From Antedon mediterranea (Eukaryota > Echinodermata > Crinoidea > Comatulida > Antedonidae), in assembly GCF_964355755.1 (NCBI RefSeq), contig NC_092671.1, forward strand, positions 2,088,501 to 2,152,500: a DNA stretch of 64,000 bases, in the 5' to 3' direction. Position 1 is the stretch's first letter; each line of letters opens with the position of its first letter. The notes beneath the pieces were generated by a model, which saw nothing but the letters and a program-made list of their open reading frames with translations, made no database searches and had not been told where the DNA came from. The position numbers were made by a program, and so were the translations under genes. Shown piece after piece: positions 1 to 12,000 of this stretch.

Positions 1-160
1 TTTACATTTTAAAATTTGTAGGGAAAAAGCAATTGAATGAATTGCGTTTTAAAATTGCTTTAAAAATACTACATGATTGTATCTAAGTCACAAGTTAACA
101 CTTGATTCTGCAGGCTCTACATTTTGAACAATACATATGATTTCTAGCTCTTCTACACTT

Positions 161-1194
161 ATACCCTTTTTACACTATCGACTGAGAGAGGAACACGAGT
201 TGAACTCGGAGGCAATTTCCATTTACACTAGCCAAAAAAACTGCGAGATAAACTTGAGTTGCGCCCATTTACACTACATCGATCACCCCGGTGCTGTCAA
301 TCAAACCACTATTGCAAGCGCACACCACGTGGAACTTAACTGACTATGGTTCAACTTTAAACGTTTAAACACTGGAACATATCAACAAATCTCATAAAAA
401 CATAATAATCTGAATTTACACATAATTTATTTAATTTTGAATGTAGTCCAGTGTAATATTTTCTTTGTGGCTATTAAGATTATCATTTATTATTTTAAAA
501 ATTAGGGCCTAACAATTATTTTTCTTTTTAAAATGACTGCATTTCCGCCTTGTAGACTGTAGTACATTAAATAGGCCTTAAATTGTTAGGTTGGCGTAAA
601 AATAGGGTAGGTACGGTAAGTATTTAAAATAAAAATGTATTTTTTAATTAGCATAAACAATGTATCAATGAAGGAAAATTATTATATGGTACTTTTTCAG
701 TTCCTAAAAAGATATCGTTTTCATCCATTGAGATGTCAGTATTATATATATTTTTCCCTTTTTCAATAATTAGGCCAACATAAAATAGGTCAGGGTAGAG
801 TTACACCAATATTACATTATTTTAGGCTTTCTGGTAAGGTACAGAATGCACACGAACAATTTCAATATTTTCAGTAGAAAAGAAAAATCAAAAATTTGTT
901 TGTGCCTTTAAAAAAAAAATAACAAACAGCACAATATATCGTACAATTATTATTGTTTAACAGCTCGGTGTTGAACCACAACCACTTCGTGTCTCCGGTG
1001 TAGATTCGACTACACCGGAGAAGGTACACCGGAAAACATTCAGCTTTGTTTCACCCCGGGTAGAGCACACCGGGGTGGTTGGATTTTCCCATTTACACCA
1101 GTCAATAAAAACCACAACACCGGCGTTTAACGGCCCGGTGTACTAACAACCGCGGGGTTACACCGCTGTTACGGTGATAGTGTAAAAGGGGTAT
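161..1194. mobile_element. Non-autonomous TIR element, ~1.03 kb
   Basis: The left end reads ATACCCTTTTTACACTATC and the right end is its near-perfect reverse complement (GATAGTGTAAAAGGGGTAT), giving terminal inverted repeats of about 19 bp. The interior repeats short CATTTACAC and CACCGG motifs and includes a hairpin at 993-1020 with 11-bp arms. No transposase-like reading frame is visible. A target duplication is not clear, although both flanks are TAT-rich. The call rests only on the paired ends, so the superfamily is unknown. Confidence 0.55.
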
Positions 1195-1325
1195 TATATA
1201 TTACGCCAATACTAGCTAGTCATTAGTTTAAAATTGAATAATACTAGCTCTCTACAATAGTCATTAGTTAAACATTACACTGTACATTGTCACAATACAA
1301 TGGCTGCTACCAATGTAGCTCTAGC

Positions 1326-1981
1326 GGGTATTGCTAAACACCGCAAACCTCCAAAAAAACATAGCAAACCCCATCGAACCAACATAAAAGTGATTGAATT
1401 ATGTAGTGTACAACCCACTGGGTATATCCATGTAAAAAAAATATTAAATTTCTACGGTTAACTACTTATTTTTGGGGTAAAACCTCATTTTTTGGTCAAA
1501 AATGATTGCTAAACTCCGCAAACCTCCAAAAAAATATAGCAAACCCATGTAAAAAAATTATTAAATTTCTACTGTTAACTACATATTTTTGGGGTAAAAC
1601 ATCATTTTTTGGTCAAAAATGATTGCTAATTTTTGACCAAAAAATGATGTTTTATCCTCAAAAAAGTAGTTAACAGTAGAAATTTAATAATTTATATACC
1701 CAGTGGGTCGTACACTACATTATTCAATCACTTTTGTGTTGGTTCGGTGGGGTTTGCTATGGTTTTTTTTTAGGTTTGCGGGGTTTAGCAATCATTTTTG
1801 ACCAAAAAATGATGTTTTACCCGAAAAATAAGTTGTTAACAGTAGAAATTTAATATTTTTTTTACATTGATATACCCAGTGGGTTGTACACTACATGATT
1901 CAATCACTTTTATGTTGGTTCGGTGGGGTTTGCTATGTTTTTTTGGAGGTTTGCGGGGATTTGCGGGGTTTAGCAATACCC
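1326..1981. mobile_element. 656-bp TIR element inserted in the tandem array, 8-bp TSD
   Basis: The ends are GGGTATTGCTAAAC and its reverse complement GTTTAGCAATACCC, and long inverted arms run inward (conserved blocks around GTGATTGAAT, CCCACTGGGTATAT and TTTTTGGTCAAAAATGATTGCT). GCTCTAGC occurs immediately on both sides (1318-1325 and 1982-1989). Neighbouring uninterrupted units contain this 8-mer once, which proves a target-site duplication. An 8-bp duplication is typical of hAT, P and some other superfamilies; the ends do not decide between them. There is no coding capacity. Confidence 0.9.
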
Positions 1982-2552
1982 GCTCTAGCTATTATTAGTT
2001 TAACACTGTAAATTGTCACAACAATACAATGGCTGCTACCAATGTAGCTCTAGCTATTAGTTTAACACTGTACATTGCCACAATAATGGCTGCTACCAAT
2101 GTAGCTCTAGCTATTAGTTTAACACTGTACATTGTCACAATACAATGGCTGCTACCAATGTAGCTCTAGCTATTAGTTTAACACTGTACATTGTCACAAT
2201 ACAATGGCTGCTACCAATGTAGCTCTAGCTATTAGTTTAACACTGTGCATTGTCACAATACAATGGCTGCTACCAATGTAGCTCTAGCTATTAGTTTAAC
2301 ACTGTGCATTGTCACAACAATACAATGGCTGCTACCAATGTAGCTCTAGCTATTAGTTTAACACTGTACATTGTCACAATACAATGGCTGCTACCAATGT
2401 AGCTCTAGCTATTAGTTTAACACTGTGCATTGTCACAATACAATGGCTGCTACCAATGTAGCTCTAGTTATTAGTTTAACACTGTGCATTGTCACAATAC
2501 AATGGCTGCTACCAATGTAGCTCTAGCTATTAGTTTAACACTCTACATTTGA
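1982..2552. repeat. 59-bp tandem array
   Basis: About nine to ten head-to-tail copies of a 59-bp unit are present; each contains GCTCTAGCTATTAGTTTAAC and AATGGCTGCTACCAATGTA. Copies differ by single substitutions (tgtacatt/tgtgcatt) and by a three-base CAA expansion. A partial copy continues to the left at about 1241-1325, so the array was interrupted by the element at 1326-1981. No coding function is suggested. Confidence 0.9.
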
Positions 2553-2583
2553 ACAATACATGAATACTTTAGGTAGCTCTATT

Positions 2584-3488
2584 TACCGTATATTTCGGTG
2601 TATAAGTCGCCCTTTTGACACGCAAATTTGACCTCTAAATTAAGGGTGCGTCTTATACACCAAACATAAATGCCTCACTACACAGATTGTACATAGGCCT
2701 ATGCTATCATCACCTCGTTTGCTACTGCTAGGCCTAGCTACAGTAACTAACTAACGTAACGGCAACCTGCTTCTGCCTAGTTTTCAAGGCATTTTAGCAT
2801 GATGTTATACTAAATATGATGAAAAGATTTGTTCATTATGGCACTCCCATAAAATTTCATTTGTAAACGTTTACGTACGATTAGAATAGTATTTATTTAT
2901 ACAGTAGTTATACGCACGATCGCCGTACCCCCAGCGGAGACCTTTCTTGGTGGCCACATGGTGTATTTATAGTTATACGCACGACCGCCGTACCCCTAGC
3001 CTAGCGCAAACCCTTCTTGGCGGCCACATGGTGTACGGTATTCGACTAGTATATTCTCCAGTTGATTATAGCATGGACCTAGCGTATACACTTCTCGGAT
3101 ACATAGATACTAATCGAATACGATTGTCCGTGAAAACGTGCGCCCTCTCGAAATGATCGAGCGAGGCTAGCCCACACACGTACGTGTTACACACACGGTC
3201 ATGCACTCGATGTTGCGGCGAAACTCATGAATAACAAGTTAGAAAGAACTTGTTGAGGCTGGGCGCGGCCGAGCCTAGGTATGAAAAAACCTAAATAAAG
3301 GACGCCGTTGTAGATATAACAAAATATATTATTACAATAATATTGATTACAATTTAAAAAAAACATTCTTTTGATGAAAAATAAGGTGCGTCTTATACAT
3401 CGACGATATAAAAAATACCGATATTTTACTCTCAGTTAGGGGGTGCGTCTTATACACAGGTGCGACTTATACACCGAAATATACGGTA
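2584..3488 (+). mobile_element. TACCG...CGGTA TIR element, copy A
   Basis: The element is bounded by TACCGTATATTTCGGTGTAT and its reverse complement. Each end carries further copies of GTGTATAAGNCGCAC-type motifs. A second copy in opposite orientation lies at 41175-41969. The outer TA could be part of the repeat or a TA target duplication. Inside this copy a segment of about 70 bp (GCACGA.CGCCGTACCCC to GGCCACATGG) is duplicated at about 2911-2965 and 2980-3035. No transposase is visible. Confidence 0.8.
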
Positions 3489-4909
3489 GTTTAATAATAG
3501 TCTCTATTTTGAACAATAGACATGATTGTTAATAGTCACTAGTTGATTTAAATAATTGTGCGACAGTACTTAGCTAATAGTGAGATTGAAAGGTGATGAA
3601 GCTGGTGATGCTAATGAATATTCATTAATAATTAAGTAAACTGCTTTTGGGGAGTGGCTTGTGTAACAAGAAATGCTGACCTTGGGGAAGGCACCCAATA
3701 TTCTAAACTGCCTTAATTTATGATAATTTAAAGTTCAGAAAACAGCTCTTTAAACATAGCATCAAAAAAGTAAATAAATTCAAATAAAAAGAAAATAATT
3801 GAGAGCTAATGCACATGAATGAGTTAATAAACTTAAATAATAAAAATAAAACACAAAATGATTTTGAAATTTAGAAGAAAACATAATTATAGACTGTCTC
3901 TAGGTATAGGACTTTCAACAGTAATCCTATTCATGAATACTTAACCATAATACAACTATTTTATAAGAAAATTGACAATAAATAAAAAAGAAATAGTAAC
4001 TTAGTACTATTAGTAGTGTAGTAAACAAGTTAAAAACAATAAACAAACAAACAAAGTAGTCCTAACTGTAACTTCTCAGGTTTTCAATTATTATTGATAA
4101 TGCCAATTTTTTGCACAGATGTTGAAAGTTAGTTTGTTGTTTAAAGTATCTGTCAATTTGTTATTTCAATAGTGTATGGGATATGAAGCAGAATAATCAT
4201 CATTGTCTATAACTGTCAGTAATTTCAACTGACAGCAAGCAAACTTTCTAACATCAATAATAATATATTATACAGTTGACTAGAATTTAAAAGTGAAAAT
4301 GATGGTTTTATTCACGGTCAATCAAAACGTTAAAAAAACAAACCATGTTTTTTCTCTCTATTAGTATTAATAATCTGTCAATCTACCAAATTGATTGGTA
4401 TGGGACTGGTTTATTGTATAGGTAATCAATTTTGTATCGCATGCACCCATTGAAAGAAAATTTATTTTGGAATTTTTGCATTTGTATTATCATTTTTACC
4501 AACAAAATTGAATGAACAAAAGTACAGTATGCAACAATGAAGTGTATGAGATAAGGTAATTACAATTGTTATGTTACCATGTAAATATAAATGTCTCAGG
4601 GTCACAATGAATAATATGACAAACATAATTACAGATACAGATCAATTTTGTTCTTTGTCTAAATAGTGAAATGTGAATTTGATTGACAAGAAATGTTCTT
4701 TTTTTTTTCATATTTCCTATTTTTCTTCAAGAAATCTAATTAATCTGGTTTTAAAATAGTAAATATGACAAATTAATAACTTTTAATCTGTATAGCATCT
4801 GCTATTAATGTAGTTAATTATAATTATATTTCACACAATGAAATTTATAACATTTTAATTATTTGTCAATGAAAAATAATTATAATTATTTAAAATGTTT
4901 AGTACTCAC
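3489..4909. other. Intronic sequence with no recognised feature
   Basis: This is AT-rich sequence lying in the intron downstream (in the minus-strand sense) of the last visible exon of the Sp-class gene. I looked on the minus strand for zinc-finger linker coding (HTGE-type) and C2H2 patterns and found none. The zinc-finger exons therefore appear to lie left of the window. Confidence 0.5.
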
Positions 4910-6664
4910 CAGCAGCATTTGCTATTTGTCCTGCAGTTGTTGTAGATATTCCTTGTCGGATCTGAGTGGACACCGTTGGTACAGTTAACGTTGGCACGTT
5001 ACTGTAACTCTGCACGGCAACAGTTGGATTGGCAAGACCGATACTCGTACCAGAAACAGCGGCCAGGATGGGCTGGCCCTGAGCATTTGTACCGGATATG
5101 TTCAAGCCTTGGAGTTGAACTTGCTGCAAGTTTAACGTATTCGGTATAGATTTCATAGTTAAGAACGGACTCTGAAGCAACGTTGTACCCTGGGTATTTA
5201 CCGCTTGCGCAATGACCTGTTGCGATTGCGTACTGACTTGCGTCGGAGCTTGCGTTCGAACCGTGATAGCTCCCTGATGAGGTTGTAATATTGTTTGTTG
5301 TGGGTGAATGGAAATAGTCTGCTGGGGTTGAACTGCGACCTGTTGCGGTTGCAGTGTAATGTGTTGCGGCTGTATGACATTAACGATTTGAGCACTCTGG
5401 GATTGCGGTTGCTGAATTGTAAATACTGGACGTTGCTGCTGTTGTTGGAACGCAACAACCTGTTGCAGTTGTTGCTGCAACTGAGTTGCAGGGTCTTGAA
5501 TCTTCGCATCTTGTTGAAATGAAATCGTGCCCTGTTGAGGCTTTATGTTCTGCGTCGTTAAAATATTCTGCGGTTGGGACGTTGTAGAGGTCACATTGTG
5601 AGAACTGACCTGTTTTAAATCAACCGTTGATTGTGTCCTGTCTTGCTTATTAACAGTCTGATCAGCTGACGCAAATGTAGCGTCAGAAATGTCCTGCTGA
5701 AATATCTGTTGGGGTGCAACGATACTGTAAACTTGACCCCCTCCCTGGTCACTGCTAGCAACAGAAACATTTGGGGAGGGTGCAAGTTGTAACGTTAACC
5801 CCTGTGAGTTAAGTGCAGTTAACCGAGGAACTGAAAAGTTTTGGACTAATTGTCCATTTGTTGAAATTATTTGTCCGGTAGGCAAAGCAAAACCTGAAGT
5901 AGCAGCAGAGGAGAGATTTAAATTAGTTTGTGCTGGAGCAGTAGCTCTGAGTATTGCCTGATTTGTACCAGGAATTTGTGTTGCAATTAAACTTCCATCT
6001 GAATCAAGATGTAGCTGAGGAATTATACTGTACTGCAGTAAATTAGTATTGTTCAAAATTTGTGGTTGTAAAATTTGCTGAGAATTGATTCCTGTTGCTA
6101 TCACAGTTTTAACGGGCGAACCGTCCACTATTTGAGCAGTTGTTCCAGTAGGCAACTGTGTCGCGCTCGCAAACCGAACGGGAACGGGCAGTCCAGTTTG
6201 AATGGGTTGAGCAATGGACGCCTGTGGCACAGCGGTAACAATATTTCCTGTTGCTGTTGTTATGAATTCACCAGCCTGATTTTGGCCTAGAATCTTTACA
6301 GTTGTTTGAGGAGCATGAGTTGTTGTTCCCCCTGTCTCCGCAACAGTTCCAATCTTACTACATGTGGCTGCTAACATCGCGAGGGGGGAAGGCTGGATAT
6401 CCTAAAAAACAAGGGGCGGGAACAAAGAAGTGGGTGTGAAAAAGCGGTATACACACAAGGAAGTTTTCATGAACGAAAGACAAACGATATGTACACATTA
6501 AAAATAGGTATAACCTATAAATAATTTTTTTTAATTACCTGTGATGCACTGGAAGGTTGAATATAATCACTCTGTGGTCTAGCAATGGCAACTGTAGCCA
6601 TTTTAGGCCCAATATTCGCATTTGTGATAACAATTTGAGCGTTGGATAGTGATGTTTCCGACAT
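4910..6664 (-). CDS. SP4: Sp1-4-class transcription factor, 5' part (partial at left edge)
   Basis: The protein is a sequence-specific nuclear activator that binds GC boxes through three C-terminal C2H2 fingers in this family. Two coding exons are visible, 6664-6539 and 6401-4910, joined in phase 0; the second donor is G|GTGAGT at 4910. The start chosen is ATG at 6664 (MSETSLSNAQ); an in-frame ATG exists at 6703. Residues 47-60 read SPLAMLAATCSKIG, the Sp box that marks this family, and span the exon junction region. The remaining ~480 residues are Gln/Thr/Ser-rich, with a dense Gln block near residues 325-400, like the glutamine-rich activation domains of Sp1, Sp3 and Sp4. The zinc fingers are not in the window. 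Family assignment is firm; the SP4 label rather than another Sp1-4 paralogue is a guess, since invertebrates often carry one such gene. Confidence 0.88.
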
Positions 6665-8570
6665 GAATATAATCTTCGCAATCCACACACTCCATCTGCT
6701 CATTTAAACCGCATTACTAATCTTGTCATACCAAATATTAATACGCCTCGCAGACGTAAACAAAACCTTATTTTTACTAATTTATGCAACAGATAAACAT
6801 ACATCATTTACAGGAATTGTTTGTAAATAAATTTATCATTTTCCTACAAAAATATTACAGAAGCAAACTTTGGATATACAAAATAAAGGTACTATTTAAG
6901 AATCAAATCGCAGTTGTTATTCGTGTAGCGGTCTGCCTTGATGTGCAATGATTGACAGGGGAGGGACAAACGCGAGAGTTCAAAGGAAATACCCGACATT
7001 AGTTTCGAATTCCCAAAGTACCCATTCGAAGGAAAAAATATGGACTGTTTCCTTGACGAACGAAACAACAAAAGAGTTGATCTGCAATTTTGTAATTTCT
7101 TGTTTACAAAAAAATGAAAAATTCATACCACGCCTTCCGGGGGACGAACGACGGAAGACATAATTTGCATAAATTGCTCTAAAAAGATTTGATTGATTAC
7201 TTTGTAAGTGGACAAATTACTCACGGCCGTTGAGGAGGCGGACGTGATGAGCAAAGACCATCACCCATTGGTCAACAAACATCAAAGACACCGACACTAT
7301 GAAAAACATCAGAACGTACTTAAAACTAGACTGGTCGTCGTGAGCCGAATCTGTCTCACATCAAATTCAAATATTAATTTCTCAAAATTAATCTATCACT
7401 AAATAATGCTTAAATTGTATGATACTGTAGTGAACTTACGGTTAGGGACCATCTTTAATATTAATTCATGAACAAAAAAATAATACAACCCTGATCTGCA
7501 TGACTGGCTTATGAGGCTGGCTAATCCGTGGTTAGGGTTGGCCATAGGACAAAAGGGGGCGGAATAATTGTTAATCTGTCTGGCACTCTGCTTATATGGA
7601 ACACTCACAATTAAGCGTATTACGGTGAAAAGTACAAAGAATAAACCTTTCTGTGTTAATTAGGTATGTCATAGGTCAAATCTTATTATAATTAGCACCA
7701 ATTGACTTGTTTAAATATTTGCAAAGGCGTGGACAATAAGTGTTTATTTGATAATATTGATTTAATAAAACCTAATTTAATTAGTGTCACTATAAACTAA
7801 AAGCATCTTGCAATACTCAAGTCTTAATTAAAAAATATTTAAAATAATTTTTTTAATAGGTCAGATGTATCACAATTAATATTTATTATATAATTTTTTT
7901 TAAATCTTATATTTACTGTATAAATAAATTAATATAAATTACCAACAATTTTGAAACAGATGTTTTTATTTCACTTTAAACTGAGAGATTATTTAAAGGG
8001 TTAATATTTAGAATATAAAAGTGCTGTTTCTGTCAGAAGAGACAATACTGCAGGTTGTTTATTGTCACTAGACCTGATACAGTACATACAACAATCAATT
8101 GTTATCTGAATAGTATGAAAATTACTCACAATCATAATCACTACAATCAACTTTTTTCTTCAAGTTTTTATATTTTGCTCTTTCTACATTTTCTCGCATA
8201 AATTATTTGCTTATAATTTTTTTTAAAACATTGCCAATGAAATGATTACAAACTCAATAGTTAGTCTTCAAGAAAATTTATTTTACGATTTTATTAATTG
8301 AAGACAAAGATAAAATAGATAAGATCTAAAGAGAGATAACTTATACATTATTATGATCAGATAAAACCAAAATAAATGTTACATAAGGAGTTAAAAGATA
8401 ATATGGTCTTAAGTAGATAAAAAGAAATTAGGCAATTAAAATTATTATGGCACACCAACGTTCTTTGAATTTTGTGAAGCGAGTCAAAAATTAACTTTTC
8501 CAAGGCTGTAGCTAGGATTTTTTATAAATTAATTAGGCTGCTTGTGTAGTCTAAAGGCAAAACTAACCCT
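6665..8570. other. Intergenic region upstream of the Sp-class gene
   Basis: No convincing exon or repeat was recognised. Short open frames at 6948-7163 and 7208-7402 have no recognisable domain or splice context. The stretch just beyond 6664 should hold the promoter and any non-coding first exon of the minus-strand Sp gene, but no core promoter element stands out. Confidence 0.4.
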
Positions 8571-8773
8571 TAAGATCTGTCAACACTATAAAACTTCATG
8601 TGACAACAAATGTTAGGTGCCCATATATGGACATGATGATGTCATATCGCTACCATATTTAGGTATATCACTACCATATTTAGGTATATCACTACCATAT
8701 TTAGGTATATCACTACCATATTTGGACACATTTTTTTATAAAGTTTGATAGTGTAAAGCTTTAGACAGAGCTT
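8571..8773 (+). mobile_element. CArG-bearing palindromic MITE, copy 1
   Basis: The copy starts with a degenerate CTGTCAACACTATAAAAC end and closes with AAGTTTGATAGTG plus GACAGAGCTT. It contains CCATATATGG and an internal four-fold tandem expansion of a ~21-bp TATCACTACCATATTTAGG unit. It lies about 320 bp downstream of the OLA1 stop codon. Confidence 0.8.
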
Positions 8774-8993
8774 TACAGGCTTGATTTGTTGTACAAATTT
8801 GGCACCCTTTAAAATGTTCTTGGTCTCACCACACTTTGTTTTGTGGTAGCGTTAAACTGCAAATAATAAATACCTGTACTATTTTCTGAAAGTATTCTAA
8901 AATGTAAAATGGCCAATTTTGGAATGATTTCCCTGTGAATAGAACAAAAGACAATGTTTCAACATTACAGCAAACCACTATTCAGAGAACACC

Positions 8994-8999
8994 TTTATT
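8994..8999 (-). terminator. Candidate OLA1 polyadenylation signal
   Basis: TTTATT on the plus strand reads AATAAA on the minus strand, about 100 bp past the OLA1 stop codon at 9096. Confidence 0.5.
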
Positions 9000-9095
9000 A
9001 AGAGGACACTTTGTTGGGTCCTAAATGTATTCCCTAATAGAGGCTCTACTGCATTCTAAATATACCATCAATATCATCAACAAATTCATTTGAAA

Positions 9096-12000
9096 TTATT
9101 TCTTTTTTTTATCCGATAGACCTGCGCCTGCGTTGAACTTAAATAGAATCATGTCGCCATCTTCTACGACATAATTACGGCCTTGTTGTCTGTACTTGCC
9201 AGCACTCTGTTAGAAACAGAATATCAAAAAGTAAATAGAAATAAACAAAATATTTGCAAAAAACCTATATCTTTCTTTCATATACAAAATTGTTATATTA
9301 TTTATTAGTTTATTGTTAGTTTATAAGATTGAGCCATAATCATTTACGCACACTCAGAAATTTATGAGCATGCGCACAGCATAGATTAATGCATTGAAAA
9401 GTTGTTAATATATAAACATGACAACTGTAACACCATCAAGAAAAACACATTTTACCTTAACTGCTCCTTCAGAGCCTAGCTCTTTAAAATCAACAAATTT
9501 CATTACTTCTGCCATAATGAAGCCTTTCTCAAAGTCTGTATGAATTTTACCAGCAGCTTGAGGGGCCTTTGTTCCTTTCTGTAAAAAAAAACCCCGAGAG
9601 ATTATCAAAACACATGATCTTTATTATCAAGATAAGAAGCCATTACTCAATTTTTATAGTAGCCCAGGCTTTAGGCTCAAAGTAAATTTAGTTTTCACTT
9701 CAAAATTCTAAAGCTATCTTTGTGTCTCTGTCTAATATTATAGAGTATATATACTTTATTCGATACTATGAAGAAGAGTTGACCTTACCTGTATAGGCCA
9801 AGCTTTCACTTCATCCGCACCACTGGTGAAGAAGTATTCCAACTGCAAAGCTTTAAAGCCATTTACAATGATCTTGTTTAGGTTACTGTAAAGTAAAACA
9901 AAACAAATATTTGAAATTATATTATATTTAATACAATATCCTAATTTATAACACTAAATATATTCTTGTCATTTGATTAGACAATTGTGGGTCACGTGGC
10001 GGTTTGATAAAACAAAATCGCAAGGCCAACACTGTAAACATCCTTCCTGCCTGTTGCTTGACTTTGGCGAAACAATAACAATACAGAAATGGCACTTGAT
10101 TAGTTACATTTTTGTATAGCGATATATATACTTATTTAGCCCATACCTTGTTGTTTTGTGCTCTTCTAAATATTTCTTTTGTTCATCTTCATCCATATTA
10201 AAGTAGGTCAGTTCAAATCCAGCGCTGAATGGGATAATCAAAGCTCCTGGGTCATTCTTATCAACCCACTCTTTTATCTTTCCTAACCTGAAGAAGAAAA
10301 AACAATGTCACTTTTGGATGAGGTGGGTAGAGCCTGGGTTACACTAATCAAAGTTGTTCATGTGAATCAAAAGTGTCAACATGCATATTCATATTTTAAT
10401 CTTTCAAATCCCCTTCTGTGACAAATTCTAGTTTCTTGCTTCAGTGAAATCAATAGTAGTTTCTACTTTTTAATGAGCAATTGTACAACCAATCAGGGCT
10501 CAGGAAAACGAGTTATAACATATTCATGAGCACTCATGTGAATCAAAAAGATGGAAATGAAAATTGTAGCTAATCAATCAATTTTTTCTCTGCGAAAAAC
10601 ATTGAAGTCATGAAAACAAATTTGCCGAAGGGTCATTCAACCTATACTTATTTTATAGCCTTTTATTAACCTTCTAAATAAACAAATAAATGTTTTAAAC
10701 AAACCATTTGTTTTTCTTTCTCAGGTAATTCCTTTCTGATAAATTAACGAGATAAATGACAGGTTTGGATGTAATAAACATGTGTTTATTGAGAACTTCA
10801 ATCTGCAAAAAAAATAGTATGAATAAAATAAATAATAAGATACTGAATAATGTGTACAACTGAATTTAGTCCTTCAAAATAATATTTCATGAACCCAAAG
10901 TATATTTATTTATTTAAGTTAGTAATTTGGCACTCACTATGGAGATTCAAATGTAGAATGGAGTTGTGGCTTGGTGGTTAAGATTCTTGCCTACTAATCC
11001 AAGGGTCCTGGATTCAAATCCTATCAGATGCCAGAATATTTCATGATAAATTCCACTCCCAATACCTACTAAAACTTTGTATTAAGACTATGTGTCTTGT
11101 TTTATAAGAAGGATAGTCACTGAATTTGGGTATACTTGGAAATGCAAATAATAAAAAAAATAAAATTAAAAAAAAAATATTATTACCTCAAAACTACTCC
11201 ACTCTTTGGTTCTTATCCACATTTTTTCCTCATTCAAACATTTACCTATTTTCGCAAGGGCATCCTGAAAAAAAAAGGCATGCCATTAAAATATATCAAG
11301 AACAATGTTTCATATATATTCAATTTTCATTTGCCTTCTTTATAGCCTCCAATATATTGCTATCGAGTCTAAATTTACATGAAAATTTATTTGTAACAGT
11401 AGACAAGTCTATGAAACAGCAGGCTGTTTAAGAAAAATGAATAACTTACAAATTCAGGTTGACTCTTTTTGTCTCCACCCCGTTTAACTTTCTTCTCTAA
11501 ATCGGTGATACGACTTTCAAGAAATTCAATGTCTTTCAGACGAAGTTCTTCCTTGATGATTTCAAGATCACGTACAGGGTCAACCTCGCCCTCAACGTGA
11601 GTTATATCATCATCTTCAAAAGTTCCTTAATTAAAAAAATAAATAATTTTTATTATTTCAAATAAATTTGTTAATATTCAAACAAAAAAATGTGATGTGC
11701 CAATATATGGACATGATGATGTCATATCACTACCATAATTTTTTTTCAAACTAGTTTGGTAGTGTGGACAGAGCTTTAGTTTTGCACAATAAACACCACT
11801 TACGTACGACATGGTAAATCCCATCTACTGCTTTAATATGAGATAAAAAAGCATTTCCGAGCCCCTTGCCTTCATGCGCGCCCTTTACTAGCCCGGCAAT
11901 ATCCGTTACATGAAGAAATGCTGGAACTTTGCTGAAAACAAATTTACAAAAGTATGATAGAATTCACATAGATATGAATAGGTGAGGCACTGGATGGGGA

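Noticed and set aside
137-343. 68-codon ORF near the left edge
   Set aside because: It overlaps the terminal repeat and interior of the first TIR element and has no recognisable protein features.
1982-2552. Regular repeats that could suggest a CRISPR array
   Set aside because: The units are contiguous 59-bp tandem copies with no unique spacers, in a eukaryotic genome.
7208-7402. Small ORF upstream of the Sp-class gene
   Set aside because: 64 codons without domain, splice sites or conserved pattern.
10962-11035. tRNA gene
   Set aside because: Box A and B-like motifs are present but stems do not close and an A-rich tail follows; it fits a tRNA-derived SINE better.
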